31,941 nucleotides of DNA from Pleurotus djamor (taxonomy: Eukaryota; Basidiomycota; Agaricomycetes; Agaricales; Pleurotaceae): NCBI GenBank assembly GCA_029747585.1, contig JAPEVF010000526.1:1-31941 (forward strand), in the 5' to 3' direction. The notes below the pieces were generated by a model. That model searched no databases. It had not been told where the DNA came from and saw nothing but the letters and a program-made list of their open reading frames with translations. Made by a program: the position numbers and the translations under genes. Every line of letters starts with the position of its first letter. Position 1 is the stretch's first letter. Shown in pieces: positions 21,981 through 31,741 of this stretch.

Positions 21981-22109
21981 TCAAATGTCGCCAAACAGCG
22001 GAATAAACAAAACTTTAATATTCGCAGCCACATCGTCGTCATGTGATGGCGTGGTCACTGGAGTATAAATGTTGGGAGGGTTCGGTGGCTCGAGTCCCCA
22101 GGCAGGAAT
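21981..22109. promoter_or_regulatory. Bidirectional A2/B2 promoter (module copy 2)
   Basis: Contains ATGTCGCCAAACAGCGG (on the + strand, near the A side), GTCATGTGA at 22038-22046 (TCACATGA on the other strand) and TATAAA at 22064-22069 facing B2. CCCCAGGCAGGAA follows at the B leader exon 1 end. All elements match copies 3 and 4 in order and spacing. The A side has lost its normal gene body while the promoter is intact. Confidence 0.65.
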
Positions 22110-22430
22110 GTGAGTAACTTCCATGTTTGACGAAGAGAGTTGTCACTGATTGTCGTTCGCAGAGAGTTCGCAGTGCACAGATAGTAATATGGCTTCTATT
22201 TTCGCTGCCACTCAGCCCTCTGAGTTGGTTGGAGCAGGGAGGACGCGACTTACACCGTTTCCTTCCCAGTTTGTGAGTTTGATTGGGTGGAAGTTTGGGA
22301 TTAAGACTTGGTATTTTTCGAGCTCTTCTCGCGTAGACAGGATGTCGAACTTGTGTAGAGTCGTGTTCGTGTCAGCGTCAGTAATACAAAGTTACACTCC
22401 GGCGCCTAAACTTCTTGTCGTCTTTCTGTC
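22110..22430 (+). other. Spliced 5' leader of B2
   Basis: Leader intron 1 is 22110-22162 (GTGAGT...CAG). The following exon begins AGAGTTCGCAGTGCACAGATAG as in all copies. Relative to modules 1 and 3, about 380 bp of the leader exon are missing here; the junction lies in CAGCCCTCTGAGTTGG and removes the usual donor of leader intron 2. The rest of intron 2, including GACTTAC and CTTCCCAG (ending near 22273), remains. A short upstream frame starts at ATG 22190. An in-frame TAA about 24 bp before 22431 separates leader from CDS. Confidence 0.55.
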
Positions 22431-24249
22431 ATGTCGTATTTGCGATCTCCCAACTATGTGTGCCAACCACACCATTACCATGCCATTGTCAACGCAGCCG
22501 ATGCTGGGATGAGACAGCTGCACGGCTCGCTTCAGACCACTCTTCGCTCGATGGCCGCTGGTCTATTCACCAAACACACGCTCGTCGCTGACCATCCTCG
22601 AACACTGGTGGGGGTCGATGTTGGTCCTCTTGTCGAACGAGGGCAACGCCTATTCCAGGACGCTGTGAATCGAGCGTTTCTACGCTTGGCTCTCGATCAC
22701 GAAGATGAGAATAGTCCCAGATACACGGTAAGTAACCCCAGACCTTACTTGCTGGATGGACTCACAAGTGTCCCTCCTCAGATGGTCAATCATCTCTTCT
22801 CTACAACTCACCTTCGTTCACGCTATGGAAGATTACTGGAAACGATCGTGACGGTGAAGCGCAGTGAGGCGCTTGTGAACCACCTCGACAGTCTTAATAC
22901 GAGGACTCAGTCTGAAGTTCTTGAGGACCTTTATGCCGACGTTTTCATGGTTTCCATCGCCCGATTCGAACAACAAGCTTTCGATGGTGTCGCTCCGTGG
23001 CTTTCGCGGTTGCTTGACCCTCTCTTGGGATTTGTCTTTACAACCAACCTGGACGCCTACACGTACGTATCTTTCCCCTTCTTTCTTCGCTCCACCTCAT
23101 TCACGTCTACTCAGAAATCACTCAATTGGAATCCAGAATACTACTACACATTATCAACCCCCAGCTTCAGTTCTTGTAGCGTCACCAGAAGACGTCCCTT
23201 ATCCCATCACGATGTCTGGCTTCCATTTTCCCAATCCCCCGACTCCGGCTGGCCTCAATGCGACGTATCTGTGGTTTCAACGTTTGTCCATAACTCGATT
23301 TCAGCCACCGCCTGTATCCACCTTTTCATCTCGGATCTCAGATTTGAAGTCCTACATTGCCCCCACTAAGAAGAGAGACCGCCTCACCTCACCTGAATCA
23401 ATGGATGACTGCCACGAAAATCGCAAGAAGCCGAAAACAAACAGGAAACCCCGCGCGTCTACACCCGCCAACCAAACCACTGGCCCATCGATGCTACCGC
23501 AATCCAAGAAACAAACGTCCAAGAGCAAGACTGTCACAGTTCCGAACACGTCTTCGCAAAGTGTTCCTCAACCCCAAGGGTCTTCTCGTTCCTCCATGCT
23601 CTCCTCTTGGATCCCTGATCTCGGAACTGCTTCTACTACTGTGCCTCATACCTCGCCTATTCTCGTCAACGAGGAAGCTTATGGCCCGGCCCCTCCGCCT
23701 ACCTCGCCGTCTATCAGATTTGCTCAGCCAAGCTCTCCTACGCGTGCTTCCCGGAATACGACGCCCATGGAAGATGCCCAAGGATCTCCTACCTCTCCCT
23801 GGCTTTTTGGCTCTCCTACGTCCTACGCTAAAACACTCTCTTCATCATCTTCTAGCTGGTCTGTGAAATCGTGCATCGAAAAGGGCAAGACAAAACTTGT
23901 ATCCTCGAATAGCTTCCGTCGACTGGCAGCTCTGGTTCCCGATAAACTTGTCCCGTCACTCAGTCTTAAACATCAACCCCGCTCACAAAGTTCAGAATAC
24001 ACGCCCGTTCCTGAGGTCTCGCCCTCGCAGCCTACCACATCTACGGCCGTTTTTCAGCAGTCTTCCTTGGAGCCAAAGGAGTCTCAAAGATATCGTAAAC
24101 CACTGGTGTCACGACAACCTTCCACTGCGGTCAAACGTAGTGTGTCCAAGGTCGATCTTGAAGCTGAGAAACCCGTCTATAGCAACGCGCTCAAGAAGTT
24201 GAGAATGTCAAAGATCAAACGAGATGGTGATTCCCCCGCGCTCCCTTGA
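22431..24249 (+). CDS. B2: family-B protein, possible degenerate RNase III domain with basic disordered tail
   Basis: Exons 22431-22727, 22782-23062 and 23115-24249, GT-AG introns of 54 and 52 nt, 570 aa. An in-frame TAA lies upstream of the ATG. Residues 69-90 (ERGQRLFQDAVNRAFLRLAL) resemble the ERLEFLGDAVL helix of RNase III. Residues 100-118 resemble the following helix. VLEDLYADVFMVSIARFE at 145-162, then FDGVAPWLSRLLDPLLGF, resembles the second catalytic helix and the helix after it. Some acidic positions remain (D78, D148) but the motif is far from canonical, so this is a tentative fold call. From about residue 230 the protein is Ser/Pro-rich and basic, with KKRDR and ENRKKPKTNRK as likely nuclear localisation signals. 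It is divergent from A2 and is the only intact B in the window. Confidence 0.7.
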
Positions 24250-24481
24250 GTTTCCCCTACGATACCCAGTGCCCATGCGATACCAATGTCTTTTTGTGAT
24301 ACCCTTACACCCCGCGATACCAATACACTACCGAGTTGAATACATGTTACGGCTACAAGCCATCTATTATACAGAACAATTCTTATAAGTCTGAGTGGAC
24401 GATATTCGCCCATGGAACCGTTCCCGATCTTGTTCCTTGGAGAGCCCAGGTTGGCTGTGTGTCGTCTCAACCTTGATCCCT
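24250..24481 (+). repeat. Family-B 3' flank, shared with B3
   Basis: The sequence after the B2 stop (GCGATACCAATGTCTTTTTG..., CGCGATACCAATAC, TATACAGAAC, then GTGTGTCGTCTCAAC) recurs at 29185-29395 after the B3 remnant. It contains three short GATACC(A/C) repeats. It is probably the B 3' UTR and terminator region. Confidence 0.65.
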
Positions 24482-24485
24482 CTAG

Positions 24486-24714
24486 CTATGTAACCGGCTT
24501 TCTTTCGCATGTGTCTTCAAACATGGAAATCGACGCAAGTAAACGTCTTAGCCTCACTTCGCAGAATCTCACTCTCTGTGCCTTTGTGTAGATCGGCACC
24601 CTCGCTAAAAGTATGCGGATTGTGGGGAAGCAGAAGCAGTAAAGGACGGACCGAAAGACGCGTCGTTTACCGTCGTAACTAACAGAGGAGCCCTTCAGCT
24701 GGCAAATACTAGAT
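24486..24714 (+). pseudogene. FMP52: Truncated FMP52-type fragment (last two exons only)
   Basis: The 24486-24534 segment equals exon 7 of the gene at 3422-4550 in length (49 nt) and encodes YVTGFLSHVSSNMEID after one leading base. A GCAAGT donor at 24535 and an acceptor at 24591 delimit a 57-nt GC-AG intron. The last exon begins with a GTLAKSMRI-like stretch, but a deletion relative to the intact gene brings an early stop. Exons 1-6 are absent. It was carried along with the 3' end of A3, which it faces convergently, exactly as the intact gene faces the A fragment at 3190-3421. Confidence 0.75.
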
Positions 24715-24828
24715 AGGATCAAGACAGTTTTTCACAGAGGTATCATCATGGCTAGGTATCGCTACTCGGAACTTGGAGGACAAACTGTACACACACTTTT
24801 CAACGAACCAATATACATACATCACTTC

Positions 24829-26603
24829 CTACACCATTTTCTTCAGAGTCAGACGCGGCGCTTTCGTACTTTCCGCTGCGTCCTGTGCGCTTTTCATGAG
24901 CCGCGCTCGGAGGGTCGCTTGTGAGACTGGTTTCTTATCCGCTGGAGGAAGCCGGCGCGTAGCCGAAGACTCAGCCTGTGATGCACTCGAAGATGACCGC
25001 GACTGCGCTTTCAACGATGATAGGAAGCCCTTCGAACGTGACTTGGTCACCGCCTCAATTGCTGGTTCGGCGCTGGGGTTGGCGGAGGAGATGACGCTGG
25101 CATCGGACGACAACGACGCAATGTTTGACGTAGAACCTGAAGTGATCCTCTGCAATGGCTTCGTAATGCTTTTGACTGCTTTGGAAACCACGGACTTGGC
25201 TTGACGACTCATGCTCTTAGAAGCGATGGACTGCAGGGATGGAGATGGCCGATCTTGATTTGTTGGCGGAATGGGCGGGGCTGATGATGAGTAGTTGTCA
25301 TATGGAGGAGGGACCACCGAGCAGGGGGTTTGAGAAGGCATTTTGGGCAACAACCAGGGAGAGATTTGGCATATAACGTTATGGCCCAGTGTGACGAGTT
25401 GGCCCAGCGGGACCAAGAGAGTCCCTTCAACTGTCTGAGGGTGATCAAGCCATAACTGTCCAACCGCTGCCGAAAGGACCTGAGCCTTCGTCTGGTGGGT
25501 ACAATCCGGTGCGAAGTCACATATACTGAGCTTGTCGGCGATAAGGGACAGAGATTGGTCACAAAGGACGGTCTGTTTCAAGTTCTGAACAAGGAAAAGG
25601 ACACTGATCAATCTATGGACTAATATTGATCCAATGATGAAGTGAACGAACCATTCCGTAGTTTGCGCCACCAGAAAGTGAAGAGCGGTAGAGCGGAGAC
25701 GCAGAGTCTATTGACTTCCGTAAGAAGCAGTCCAATACGGCGAAGCCGAGGTAGGAGAGGGCAAGGAAGGGCTGCTGAAGCGCTCCGTTGGAATCAAACG
25801 AAATTTGAGGCGGGAGCGATTCCTTGAGGCATCCGAATGATCGGCGGAAGCTTGTGAATTTGAACGAGTTGAGTTTGCGAGCGAATTCGGCAATATGGTT
25901 TTCATTGGATGGGGGGTTATGCTGAACGCACCAGCGCCTTTGAGTCTCCTCTCGAAGGCCTCGCTCTTTATCGTACCGCCATTTACGGTGGAAGGACTCC
26001 AGGGCAACCTTGAAAGCGGGAAGGAGGTGGGTGTAGATATGGTCTACGAGGGCGTTGAAACCAGCGTGAATGTCTACGCCCCAGGCAATTGCTTTCATGA
26101 GGCTGGCTAGCATCGTTGGACAAGGAAGGTGTTTGTTCTGTTGCCACGTCTGTATCTCTGCCTTCGTTTCGGGGGAAAGCTGAACAACGTTCATGTCAAT
26201 GCCGCTAAGCATGGCGCGAGCGATGTATTCAGTTTGGGAAAAGGTGTAGCTTAAGGACTAATTATGGGCATGAGCTAATGACCACGGCGATGATGGGCTG
26301 GTGCAGTGTACTGACCTCAATCGCCCATGTGCTCTGAGCCCCATCCATGTTGTTTCCCTGATCTTCCATGACGAAACGGGTAATGGCGATTCGCGTCGTG
26401 AGGACCTGCAGGGGTTCGCCGTAAAACTTGATGACATCGTTGTTGGGGGCTGATAATTCGCCTCTACGGCAATTATAAACAAGGCGTTTTAGGTCCACAA
26501 CGTCTGGAAGGGTGTCGTCGAATTCGTAGGGCGGGAAGACGTGACCATTTGTGAGTAACTGAGAGAGTTTGGACAATTTATGTGGTCTAAATGTGAGCGA
26601 CAT
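24829..26603 (-). CDS. A3: Dicer-like tandem RNase III-fold protein, probably catalytically dead
   Basis: Exons on the minus strand, 26603-26316, 26257-25652 and 25584-24829, GT-AG introns of 58 and 67 nt in phase 0, 549 aa. The first domain has NNDVIKFYGEP (GD replaced by GE) and PTMLASLMKA with AGFNALVDH (both acidic positions of the second helix lost). The second has LALSYLGFAVLDCFFRK (GD replaced by GF), VLCDQSLSLIADKLSICDF and KAQVLSAAVGQLWLD (E to S). The tail is Ser-rich with SKGFLSSLKAQ and a basic end LTLKKM. All borders and lengths agree with A1, and the frame is open throughout, so the gene is probably functional. One n lies upstream of the start. It is divergent from the B3 remnant. 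Confidence 0.72.
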
Positions 26604-26837
26604 CGGGGAACGAAGCAGTGACTCTGGAGGACGNAAAACGACGTCGCGGTACGAGAAACAAACGCGAAGGCAGCCAGCCACAGAGTCCCGACACTGGCTA
26701 AGTCAAATGTCGCCAAACAGCGGAAGACCGACGATCAACAAAACCTTATTTCAAGTACATCGTAGTCATGTGGTGGCGCAGCCTTTGGGGTATAAAGGTA
26801 GGGCAGTTCGAGTAGCTCGAGTTCCTCAGGCAGGAAA
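26604..26837. promoter_or_regulatory. Bidirectional A3/B3 promoter (module copy 3)
   Basis: ATGTCGCCAAACAGCGG is found at about 26707-26723, the ACCTTATTTC element (GAAATAAGGT toward A) at about 26745, GTCATGTGG at 26765-26773 and TATAAA at 26791-26796 facing B. Leader exon 1 of B ends CAGGCAGGAAA at 26837. Both directions appear intact although B3 is dead. Confidence 0.65.
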
Positions 26838-29210
26838 GTGAGTAGCCCAGCATTCTACAGCTTTAGTAGAAAGACTGACGGCCGTTGACAGAGAGTACGC
26901 AAGTGCACAGAGTAAATAAGGTCACTTTTTTCGGATGAATCCTCTTGGCCCTCTGCCAGCCAGACCATACTGGGATCGCCGGATCGTTGCACCATGCAAA
27001 GAGAAAAGCCATTCGGGCCTCCTACTCCACGACCTTTATCCCGCCCGTGGGGAGACTGGGGGCGGATAGCAGATCACCCTCTGTGCCGAGTATCTAGCAA
27101 TGGTTCCGCGGTCCACATAGGCACCCCAGAGCATGGACGGGGCAGGAGGTTACCAAGTGGACCGATATTGGGCTTCCAAAGTATCGTCGGGGATACCTTC
27201 AGTGTACGACTCGGGCACTCGCGAAGTTGTTGGTCATGGGTGAGCATCCAGTGTACCGCTTCCGGCGCGCAGAGCAGCAGGGGCCTGCGACCAGTTCTTT
27301 GCGGTGAGTCTGAGTTCGCTGGAACAGGAGAACGCGACTTACACCAATTCCTTTCCAGTTTGAGGCGGTCTGAGATTGTATCCACGACACTGGGTACCCT
27401 GGGATCACTGGAAAGAAGGGAGAAGCTGACCTTGGGAGGAATGGTCGGACGCGTCTCGGGCATGCTGCATCCAGTAGAAACATGTCTACAGCTCTTCCGG
27501 ACGTTTCCCTCAAGTGCTGAGAGTTGCTGAAAGCGTGTATCATGCATCATGTCGAGTATGTAGAGTTGTGAGGTGAATGCGAACGAGCGTCACAGCGCCT
27601 AAATTTCTTGCCGTCTTGTAGATCTCCGAACCACACCATTGTCAACGCAGTCGACGCTGGGATGAGACACCTGCCTGGCTGCTGGAAGACAAGCTCGTCG
27701 TTAACCATCCTCTGATCAAAGGAGAACGATTCGTCTTGACTCTTCCAGGATGCTAGGCTGGAAACCAACCTCTATGACGAGAGGATGGGAATAGAGCCAT
27801 GGACATGTCCGGTATCTGAAACAACTCCGACCGCCCGTTTTGGCATGGTGGCGTGAACTCCGACACCCGTTTGGGACGGTGGCGCTAAGTTTCAAGAGGC
27901 GCCAATCTGAGCACTGTCACTTGCCCCACGTACGACGTCGCGATGGACGCGTTTTCAGCCGGCCAGTACGCTGGAAACGATGGTTCAAACGGTGCGTAAC
28001 CTATATATACTCCGAAATCACGTCCTCTCACGACTTTTCTTCTCCATCAGTGCAACCTTTCACCTTCGCGATGGCGCTGGCTTCACATGACGGCCTGCCT
28101 TTACCCACTGATTGGAACACCCACGGAACACCTTGCATGAGCACTAATCAAGGTGAGATTGATACATAGCCAGTTAATTTTGCCGTACTGACTGTTGAGC
28201 TATCGTTCAATCACTATGTCGCGCCATCCCGACACTTTCCCCAAACACCGCTTCCTAACGTTCCAACACGCGACTCGCGCTGGCGCTCTACTTTAGCCAC
28301 GGAAACTTCTTATACGCCTGTACGTCACCCGCAAAAGCGACCAAACTTTACCAGGATGTTTGCCTGGCTCTCGATTGAGCAGACAAGAAGAGCCCCGCTC
28401 CTCATGGTGTCCCATGCTCACGCTTCTCGTCTCGACAGCTAGGAACTCGTGTGCTGCAGGGAGTTACTTCAAGGCCCTCAAATTTCAAAGTTCTCTGGGA
28501 GGACTTGGACCACAAACTTTCGGCCGCGTCGCAGCCAGCCTCTCTCTGCTGCTTGACCCTCTTTTGGGACTTGTCTTTACAACCAACCCAGACGTTTACA
28601 CGTATGTGTGTTTTCATCCTTCTTGCCCCACTCACACTCATCCATGTTTACTCAAAAATAACTCAACTGGAATCCGGCCCATCGCATCTCACAAGTCCCC
28701 CCAACATCAGCAGACGGCGCCATCTCCTCCAACAACGGCTGGATTTTCAATCCCTCAAGAGTCCGGCTAGCATCAATGCGCCAAATATGCTGTGGTGACA
28801 GCGGCTGTCTTCAGTCGTTGATCAACGACCACCTGCACCTTCCTCTTCGGCTGTTTTGCCTCAAACTCAAAGTCCTTTAACGCTTCCTGCACTCCCCTCA
28901 TTCAATTCAACACAAGACAGTCACGAGGATCGCAAACAAGCCTTGAAAGTCCGTACGTCCATCTTGTCGAAGCCACCAATCGATGTTTCCGTATTCGAAG
29001 CTCGTTCCCGAAGCCTAAAGTCTCGTCCTCTCGTCCTACCGCCAGCCGTTCTTCAAGCGTCTTCCTTGGAGCCAAAGGAGACTCCAATCACCCGTCAACA
29101 TCCGCTGTCACAACAGCTACCGTCTACAGTCAAACTCAGTGTAAAGTATACAGGGTTGTTTTCGAAGCCGAAAAGTCCATCTAGCGATGCCCATGCAATA
29201 CCAATATTTT
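26838..29210 (+). pseudogene. B3: decayed family-B gene with intact leader introns
   Basis: Leader intron 1 (26838-26891) and leader intron 2 (27304-27358) are well-formed GT-AG introns, and the leader exon between them matches module 1 over about 350 bp. The coding region has decayed. The N-terminal part (about 27600-27780) has several deletions relative to B2 exon 1. The DPLLGLVFTTNPD segment at 28550-28600 survives. The acceptor of the last intron is mutated (B2 has CTCAG, here CTCAA, at about 28655). The tail region (28860-29200) keeps only patches such as SSLEPKE. About 27840-28330 does not match B2 at all. Confidence 0.7.
27823..27887 (+). repeat. Imperfect ~33-bp tandem repeat
   Basis: Two adjacent units starting AACTCCGAC and ending GGTGGCG (27823-27855 and 27856-27887), at the left end of the non-homologous insert in B3. 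Confidence 0.6.
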
Positions 29211-29395
29211 TGTGATACCCGTACACTCCGCGATACCAATATGGTACCGAGTTGTATACTTGTCACGACATGTCGTGTATGTCTTATACAGAACGATGAT
29301 CAATGAACCTGATTTGACGATGTCCCAGCCTATGACAGCATTCCTGACCTTCCCGGGGAAACTGAGAACGTACTTCGTGTGTCGTCTCAACAGTA
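29185..29395 (+). repeat. Family-B 3' flank, second copy
   Basis: Homologous to 24255-24470 after B2: GCAATACCAATA, GCGATACCAATA, TTATACAGAAC and GTGTGTCGTCTCAAC blocks in the same order. It marks the original 3' end of B3. Confidence 0.65.
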
Positions 29396-29806
29396 GCTCC
29401 GACGTTCACATCATTGTCCTTCACATCCCTGCAGCACGCCTGCATGTCTCTCCTACCATTCAAATCCACAAAGACCACACAACGTCGCCCTGATCATTAG
29501 AACCTCACCCCTTGAGCTACGTATGCGCATCAAGGGGAAAACTGGGCACGCCGCACCACAGAGGCGGCAAAGGATGACCACAACAACACGTGGTTCATGA
29601 TTGGAACCAACTGGAAACCACCGAATACTACAAAGTATATGTCTACGCGGTATCAAGAGGGGTAATTATTGAAGGGTATTTCTAAATTATGAAGGCGGGG
29701 TATCTCTACTTCCTACGACCAATATCATACACATGCAAACTTTTCGACGGGTCAATGTCCGCTACGCCCAGGCGACCTGGACCAAACCGCCACTGCACCC
29801 GAATCT
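29396..29806. other. Intergenic region between B3 and A4 3' ends
   Basis: No recognisable gene. It holds convergent 3' flanks; the short frames on both strands lack any pattern I can assign. Confidence 0.4.
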
Positions 29807-31534
29807 CTAGTGGGGCTTCCTAATTCGAAGGACGGCCTGTTTCGTGTCCTTCGCGGCTGTTTGTGCGCGTCTCAATAACCGCTCGCAGACGGCTGCTCTC
29901 GATTCTGGTGGCCCGTCCTTTGGGGGAAGATACGTGAACAGCGAGGTCGATTCAGAAGGTTCGGCAGGCCCTGTCTTTGTAGAGGGCGGTAGCCTTGCTT
30001 TCAGCTTCGACACGAAGTCAGCCCTACTAGACCCTCCCATCTCGCCAGCCGCGGAGCTAGGGCCGGCTATCGGGGTCGAACTTGCGATCTGGGACGTAGA
30101 CGCTGACGCGGAGCCCTTCTTCAGGGTCTTGTCGGCTTTGGAAATTGTGGTGGAGGTCTGTGGATGAGAGCTGGAAGAAGCGGCTAGAGCTGTGACGGAT
30201 GGCAGATTTGGGGCTACGGGGGCGCTCTTGAGAAGGGTGTCGTCGTCTGGTACTGTTGGAACCAGCGAACTACTCAGTCTCGAAACGACGTCGTGTGCCA
30301 TAGGCACGAGCATGCCCATGGGGAGACGCATCACAGAGGCCATTGACTCTGGTCCATCAAGATATCGCTGTCCAATGGCCGCAGAGAAGAGCTGCGCTTT
30401 GAGCTGCGCGCTTCCGTTCTGGGGAAAGGGACAAAGATCCATCTTGACCGCGATGTGGGCCTGAACGGTATCGCATAAAACAACACGCTTCAATGTCTAA
30501 ACAATAAAAAAAAAAGTCAGCACATTGCTTACTTCCGACAGGAGGAGCAGTATTGTAACGAACCTTTCCAAAGTGCGCGCCTCCAATAATTGACGCGCGG
30601 TAACGTGGATACCAGCTATCCATGGTCTTCCTGAAGAAGTAGTCTTGGACAGCGAAGCCGAGGTACGCCAGCGAAAGGAGGCGTTGGTGGAGGTCGCCGT
30701 TGGAGTCAACAAGGGAGAGGTGAGCTGAGGATGAAAATGTCTCTTTGAGGGCCCCGAAAACGCACTCGAGGCCGATGGGAGTGATCAAGTCGAATCGTCG
30801 AAGAAACTCGTACACATGGTTTTCGTCTTCGAATTCATTGTGTTCCTTCTTCCAAAAAGTTTGGATTTCGCGTCGTATACCGGCCTCTGCTACGGCAGAC
30901 CAATATGAATGAAAACATGGTAAAACAAACTCGAAAGCAGGCCAAAAGCAGGCCGGAGGTTGTCATGATTATGCTCCACGACCGCATGGAAGCCCGCAGA
31001 TACGTCTGCCGCCCAGGTAAGGGCTTCCAAGACATCGGCGAACCGTGCAGGACATTCAATGTTTTTGTAAGGGTGCATAGACCATGCCTCTATCTGAGCT
31101 TGTGGGATAGGGTGAACCCGCATGGCTGACGTGTCTGAACTGCTAGCCATGATGCGGGCCATGTACTCTTCACCCGTGAAAATCCTCGTAAAATACTAAA
31201 TCAGATACAAAGAGTGTTAGACGATGGACATAGCTATGATAGAATGGGTAAGTTTGCTAACCTCAATCGCCCAAACCAACTTCGAGCCAGTGAGCTTGGA
31301 ATTATCCATTAGGAAACAAGTGGCACCGATACGCGTGGAAAGGATATAGGTTGCTTGGCCGTACCACTCCGCCATTTCATTGCTGTCGGGCTCGCCTACT
31401 CGACAGTTGTAGGCGATACGTTGGTATTTTGCGACGTGGGCAAGAGAGATGTCCAAGGGGAACGGCTTGTAGACGAAGTCATGGGTGAGGCGGCGGGCGA
31501 GGTCGGTTGAGTGGGGTTCACAGCTGATGAACAT
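29807..31534 (-). pseudogene. A4: family-A gene with one frameshift, least degenerate first RNase III motif
   Basis: Same structure as A1 and A3: exons 31534-31262, 31195-30564 and 30496-29807, GT-AG introns of 66 and 67 nt. Exon 2 is 632 nt, not a multiple of three. An 11-bp tandem duplication (30933-30954) shifts the frame after NLRPAF and brings a stop about 20 codons later; downstream of it the correct frame reads on to the end. The first domain keeps more RNase III character than its paralogues: SNEMAEWYGQ (both early acidic positions present, GD to GQ) and ARFADVLEALTWAAD (D and E both present). The second has LAYLGFAVQD and KAQLFSAAIGQRYLD. The tail ends basic (RIRKPH). Either a very recent pseudogene or an assembly error. 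Confidence 0.72.
30933..30954 (-). repeat. 11-bp tandem duplication causing the A4 frameshift
   Basis: Two adjacent units, GAAAGCAGGCC (30933-30943) and AAAAGCAGGCC (30944-30954), 10 of 11 bases identical. A1 and A3 have a single unit-equivalent here. Confidence 0.85.
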
Positions 31535-31741
31535 GGCGTATCGTGGGGCGGGCGTCGTGGAGAGGAAGGAAGGAAGGAAAGAGGTGCGTGAAGCCCCAGC
31601 ACTGGCAATCTCAAATGTCGCCAAACAGCGGAAGTTCAGCAACAAACAAAACCTTATTTCAATACGAATCCAAGTCATGTGATGGCGTAGTCGGTGTATA
31701 AAGGTTCGTCGATTCCAGAGACTGAGGCCCCAGGCAGGAAA
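31535..31741. promoter_or_regulatory. Bidirectional A4/B4 promoter (module copy 4)
   Basis: ATGTCGCCAAACAGCGG at about 31615-31631, ACCTTATTTC at 31651-31660, GTCATGTGA at 31674-31682, TATAAA at 31697-31702 facing B4, then CCCCAGGCAGGAAA at the leader exon end. Same order and spacing as copies 2 and 3. A purine-rich GGAAGGAA tract lies at about 31563-31581, close to the A4 start. Confidence 0.65.
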
